Below, piece by piece: positions 59,394-64,000 of a stretch of 64,000 nt of DNA. Origin of the DNA: Adenanthera pavonina (Eukaryota > Streptophyta > Magnoliopsida > Fabales > Fabaceae); assembly GCA_026686845.1 (NCBI GenBank), contig JAIVEN010000007.1, positions 39,429,001-39,493,000 on the forward strand, written 5' to 3'. Position 1 is the first letter of the stretch. Each line of letters starts with the position of its first letter. The notes below the pieces were generated by a model. It searched no databases, had not been told where the DNA came from, and was given only the letters and a program-made list of their open reading frames with translations. The translations under genes and the position numbers were made by a program.

Positions 59394-62300
59394 ATGGCCG
59401 ACACCTCGAAAGAAGAGCCGTTCCATCTGATCAAACGTTCGGGATCTTATATCATGGTCAAGGTGTCCAATCTCTTTGCAACTTCGCTTCACACCATGGT
59501 ACTTTTGCTCACCTTAGTTAGTTTCCTGTTTAAAGTCACGGTCGTCAATTTCTCTGCCACTTCATGGATCTGATATGCATTCTGTCGTAAAAAAGAATGC
59601 TAATTTTCTTTTTGTGTTTTATCCCAATGAATTTTCTCTTTTTATTGCTCTCTCTTCTCTTTAAATTTCGTTTTGTTTGCAGTTAGTTAAGAGCATAGTT
59701 GTTGGTTAAAAAAGAGAAAAAGAGTATAGTTAGTTGTAGTAGTATAATTCTTATTTGAAAGTTTATATGATCTATGGCTTGATAAACGAGGGTAAGACTT
59801 ATAGGAGAAAAAGTGAAGGATAATTTATACATACCGGGAAATACTAATGAAAGAAGCATGATGGGAATCGTGTAGTGTGGATGGCTATACCTGATATAAG
59901 CGTAACTGAAGCTAGCAATGATAATCTCAGGTGAAATTTGACTGCCTGAAAGCTTATATCTTTTCGGGCTTTGGGGGGGAAAGAAGTCTTCATGCTCATA
60001 TTTGTTGTTTAAGTTATACAAAGTGACTCATATATCATGAAAGATCTCGTCAATGTTGTTTGATTTTGTCCATGTTAATTATTTGCTTTCGGAATTAGTC
60101 TCTCTCGGGAGCAGATCATCAATAATGTCTAAATTTTTTGGTAGTTTAGTTTCGCTCCAATTTTGTTTAACGGGCGTCTTATCTTCATCGTGGAAGTGTA
60201 ATATCATGTAACAACTATCTTTAATGGGGTAACTTATGAGTTCCTCAAAATGCTCAACTTGGTTTTAGGATTCACGCTCTATTGGGGCAGTTGCGGGTCT
60301 TGCTGTTGCAGTTTTCTTCACTTGGAGGCTCTTGAGACCCCCTAGTAGATCTCAACATAGGCAACGGAAGTGGCAAGTTGCTACAACTGGTACTCCTGGT
60401 TTAAATACTCAATCCAGTGCCTCATTGACTGCTTCTGGAGTTTGTTCAGCATTAGATGATTCAAGGGCCCAAAATGTTGTTGATGAGTTCTTTCAGCCAG
60501 TCAAGGTAAATGTCTTTGCCACTGCACATTGCTTCAGCCCATGCATGGATCTTTTATATTAATACTTAGTCAAGTTGGATTGCTTTTTGTATGATGGGCA
60601 ATCTTAGCTTGCTTTCCCCTAAATCTTTCCAGCCAACCTTGGGGCAGATTGTTCGGCAGAAGTTGAGTGAAGGAAGAAAGGTAATTAAACATATCCTTAC
60701 TTGGATAATTTCTTGAACAAGCATATTGATAAAAATTAAGAGAAGAAAAATAAAAATAAAAACAAAAGCTATTGACCATCACAGTCTGTTTATAGATGCT
60801 CTTGCTTTAAAAAGAACCTGATTTCAAATAATGATAAAACATGATAAGATATTATTATTATTATTATTATTATTTTATCTTTTGATAAACATCAATTTGT
60901 AGAAAATTTGCATTCAGATACTTGGTGACAAATATTTTTTAACATGATTTTAAGTTTTACACACGTTTTTAGGTCAATTTTTTCTGTAGTATGGTAGAAT
61001 TTTATGACTTAGTCTGTATCATATGTAGGTAACTTGTAGCCTTCTAGGAGTTATCCTTGAGGAAAGTAGTCCAGAGGAGCTTCAGGTGGTAAAATTATCC
61101 TTTGTTCTATTTTTGTTCCAAGACATCAATATGGAGGAATTTATCAATGTAGTTCATGCTGCTTTTTGCCAGAAACATGCTACTGTGAGGTCCTCTGTGC
61201 TGGAAGTGTTGTTGGAGATAACAAAATTCTGTGATCTATATCTCATGGAACGTGTTCTGGATGATGAAAGTGGGGTGTGTTATTTGGCAGTCTAAATCAT
61301 CTATACCTCATGTCTTATTTGATAAGCATAATGGACTTGATGTGCAATACTTCACAGTATATGCAGTAAATGATCACCATCCTCCTACTAGGCTACTAGT
61401 GGATTAGCAAATATTATTTTATGACTGGTTATGTTGTTATGAACTAACATATTCTATGACTTCTTGAGGTAAAAACTCTTACCTTGGGAGTATCCTTAAT
61501 GTGTGGAACTTGTTCTGTTATCATAGTTGATGTCACATTAGATGTATGATATATCCATGTATATCATTCCTCTTTAACTTTGATTAGCTTATCTATCCCC
61601 TGAAATAGAATATAATACTAGTAACCATAATTTGCATCAAGTGTGTCGAGTTTGTTTTTTTCTTACTGCCGTTAAAATTTCATCCAGAGTAAAATTGATT
61701 ACAGGTCACTTTATAATGATTTTCAGTTGCCATATTCACACTGTAAAAAAGTTTACAATCTATTATAAATTATTTCTGCAGAAAAGAGTTCTTATAGCGT
61801 TGGATGATGCTGGGCTTTTCACTTCAGGTGGTCTGGTCAAGGACAAGGTCTGAGAATTCAAGCCCATGAACCCTTTTTATTTTACTAGAACTTAACCATC
61901 CTCTTCATATGGCATTGCTTTGCTTTTTTGTCAGGTTTGAGCATGTGCAACTTACACACAAGTATTTTTCCACATTAGGAGTATATTTGGATGGAGAATA
62001 ATGTAGGGGGTGGGAAAATTGTTTTGAAACCTTTCTTTTGTGTGGGAGTTTTTAATACTGAGGAGAGGATAATGAAGGATTTCATTTCTAACTTACTTTA
62101 CAAAAATACTTCGAAGTCCTCCCTCCTTTATTCTTTTTTAAGTTCCGCCAATTTCAAGGATTTTGGAAGATGTTTCTCCCCAACAAGGTGAAGGGGATTA
62201 TCATTTGACCATCCCTTTGCCCTTCTTTTCTTCCCTTCCCTTCTCCTCCAAATTTTCTCACTCTTTTCAGTAGAAGTGTATTCATATAGTTCTGAACTTC

Positions 62301-63218
62301 TGATAATAAACATCACATGTGATTAGAATTTGTATTAACCTTTGTGTATGGGAACATCTTTTTCAGAGATGGTCTAAAGGACAGTGATGCTAATTTAAAA
62401 AGTATCCCTAGAGAGAGATCCTTAAGGAGTTAATTTGATGGTTCTTTTAGGAAAGAACTATGATAGATGTTGGGAGGACCCAAAACAAATTCAATAAGGA
62501 ATCTTCTGTAGAAAATAATTTGTCGGAGGAGATGTTGAGAATGACTAGGGGATCTAATGAAGAAAAACTTAGTGGTCATTTTCTCAATGTATCTCCAGTG
62601 TTCTTTTCAATATGTCCTTGGGACCTGGAATTCTAAACTTTCTCTTGATCTTGCATGCATTCAGGCGGCCTGATTGTAATATTTGATGCAACACTAGACA
62701 AAACAGATTGAAATTGCTAACTCAGATGTAAATGTGTAGTGGTTGATGGAATTATGTTGTGTTCAGCGTCTTGTGTGCATCCTGTACATATTTGAGATTG
62801 ATAGTTGTGGCTGCCTACTTTTTCTCTTGGTCTAATAACTTTTTGTCATGTATTCCTGCTTGCAGGTTCTCTTCTGTAGCACAGAGAATGGACGATCGTC
62901 ATTTGTTCGGCAGCTGGAACCAGATTGGCATATCGACACAAGTCCTGAAATTATCTCTCAGTTAGCTGTATGTTGATACAAATTTGAAGTACATTCTTCT
63001 GTTATTATGTACATACTTTGATATAATAGACATATCGTTATTTATTTTTGGGCTGAAATTTCGTGACACACACACACACATCATCTAATGGTTTATAACA
63101 AATCATGTTGCAGAGGTTTATCAAGTATGAACTTCATGTCTGTCCTTTCAGAACCGAACGAACTACTGCTAATGTGTTCAGTACTTCATCCCTGGAACAT
63201 TTCTTTGGATCTATATGA
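59394..63218 (+). CDS. PEX22: Peroxisome biogenesis protein 22 (PEX22)
   Basis: Peroxisomal membrane protein that tethers the ubiquitin-conjugating enzyme PEX4, needed to recycle the import receptor PEX5. Eight exons join in frame: 59394-59498, 60269-60505, 60633-60680, 61029-61085, 61173-61274, 61782-61847, 62866-62967 and 63114-63218, giving 273 aa. The N-terminal part is followed by a membrane segment at about 37-56 (SRSIGAVAGLAVAVFFTWRLLR), a variable linker, and the conserved cytosolic PEX4-binding domain: FFQPVKPTLGQIVRQKLSEGRKVTCSLLGVILE, KHATVRSSVLEVLLEITKF, LMERVLDDESG, LDDAGLFTSGGLVKDKVLFCSTENGRSSFVRQLEPDWHIDTSPEII and RFIKYELHV. Exon 6 ends in a weak donor (GTCTGA). Intron 6 is about 1 kb. 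Length matches the plant family (about 280 aa). Confidence 0.94.
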
Positions 63219-64000
63219 AACTCATTCCACTAGAAGATGAATTGTTATTCGTAAAGTTGATTTTAGTTTGTTACCTTCTGGATCTTGGCTTCTGGCCATC
63301 ATACTAGGCAGATTTTCTTCGAACTTTTCTAGGGTGCTGTCCCTATGTCTTCAGATGAATGACTACTGTGTATGTGTACGATGCTTCAAAGAAGAAATTC
63401 CATTCTTTTTTTCCTTTTTCTTTTATACTGTGAGCTTTGTGCATTAGATTGGATCACATCTAGACCTTTTTCATTGGCCGAGTATTGCATGATACGCCAC
63501 TGTGGACAGTATAAATGGTCGTCCTGCTCGCATTACTGGCTGCAGGAAAGTCTATTGATATTGATCCTTATTTGTACATTTACGAAACATCTGTGTGTTT
63601 TTCCTCTTATACCGGACTGGTGTGTGTGTGTGTGTGTTTAAGTGGTGAATGAAGCACAACATTTTAGCTCATGACAAGAGGGAAGGAGGTATAGCAGAGA
63701 TTGTACAGTGTGTGTTTTTAAGTAGTGAATGAAGCACAACATTTTAGCTCATGACAAGAGGGAAGGAGGTATAGCAGAGATTGTACAGTGTCATCAAGTT
63801 CTTTTAATACTGAAGTCTATAGTAAATGTCACCACGTATGTATTTCCAATGATTAATGAATTTCAAAACCAATGTTATGTACTTCGCAACTTTTATTTGT
63901 TATAACTTATATCATCTTACACATAACGTTCGTCTTTCTTCTTTCATGCTTATCTTAAACTATGAAATTTCTTATTAATAAAATGTATCTTTATAGTATT
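63219..64000. other. PEX22 3' UTR and downstream DNA
   Basis: Probably the long 3' UTR of PEX22 at first, with a TG microsatellite (about 63620-63637) and an 80-bp tandem duplication. AATAAA occurs near 63978. No further gene seen before the window ends. Confidence 0.45.
63637..63791. repeat. 80-bp tandem duplication downstream of PEX22
   Basis: Two copies beginning TTTAAGTGGTGAATGAAGC (63637) and TTTAAGTAGTGAATGAAGC (63717), ending TTGTACAGTG. They differ at about one base, so the duplication is recent. TG repeats at the edge (TGTGTGT) probably mediated it. Confidence 0.9.

Overview
The window is nuclear DNA of a flowering plant, almost certainly a eudicot. It is AT-rich, its genes are sparse and split by GT-AG introns, and it holds plant-only families: a type I formin, a PLS/DYW pentatricopeptide protein, DUF26 secreted proteins, a phytocyanin and a CONSTANS-like B-box protein. 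Small transposons of several superfamilies fill the gaps. I cannot name the species from the sequence.

Layout. 1.6-8.5 kb (-): membrane-anchored formin with a 3.4 kb first intron that contains a MITE. 10.0-13.2 kb: transposon debris (a SINE inside a possible hAT-like element, and a Helitron helicase relic). 13.5-16.3 kb (+): tRNA-Ala copies and fragments, a duplicated orphan presequence, and an intact DYW-type PPR gene. 16.4-18.0 kb (-): decayed beta-amylase pseudogene. 20.9-24.2 kb (+): bHLH subgroup IVc iron-homeostasis regulator with a MULE-type MITE in an intron. 24.6-25.5 kb (-): uclacyanin-like GPI-anchored phytocyanin. 27.4-38.2 kb (-): DUF26 cluster with a broken secreted gene, two intact near-identical secreted genes, and a receptor-kinase pseudogene. 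41.2-42.9 kb (-): DUF604 Fringe-like glycosyltransferase. 47.6-49.7 kb (-): CONSTANS-LIKE B-box/CCT factor. 51.8-55.4 kb: deletion-derivative Mutator-like element. 56.6-57.4 kb (+): U/P-type cyclin. 59.4-63.2 kb (+): PEX22, the peroxisomal membrane anchor of the PEX4 ubiquitin-conjugating enzyme.

The genes do not form a pathway; each has its own promoter, as expected in a plant chromosome. The only functional grouping is the DUF26 cluster, which shows tandem birth, gene conversion and decay: two copies intact, one frameshifted, one receptor kinase with altered catalytic motifs and an in-frame stop.

The most unusual structure is inside the Mutator-like element. About 1.3 kb of it is a minisatellite with a 22-bp period laid out as two opposed arms, about 25 units one way and about 35 the other, so a transcript could fold into a long imperfect hairpin. 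The second notable locus is the tRNA-Ala/PPR duplication, which fused a PPR targeting presequence to half a tRNA gene. Exon boundaries were assigned by eye from splice consensus, reading-frame continuity and family similarity; none was checked by computation.
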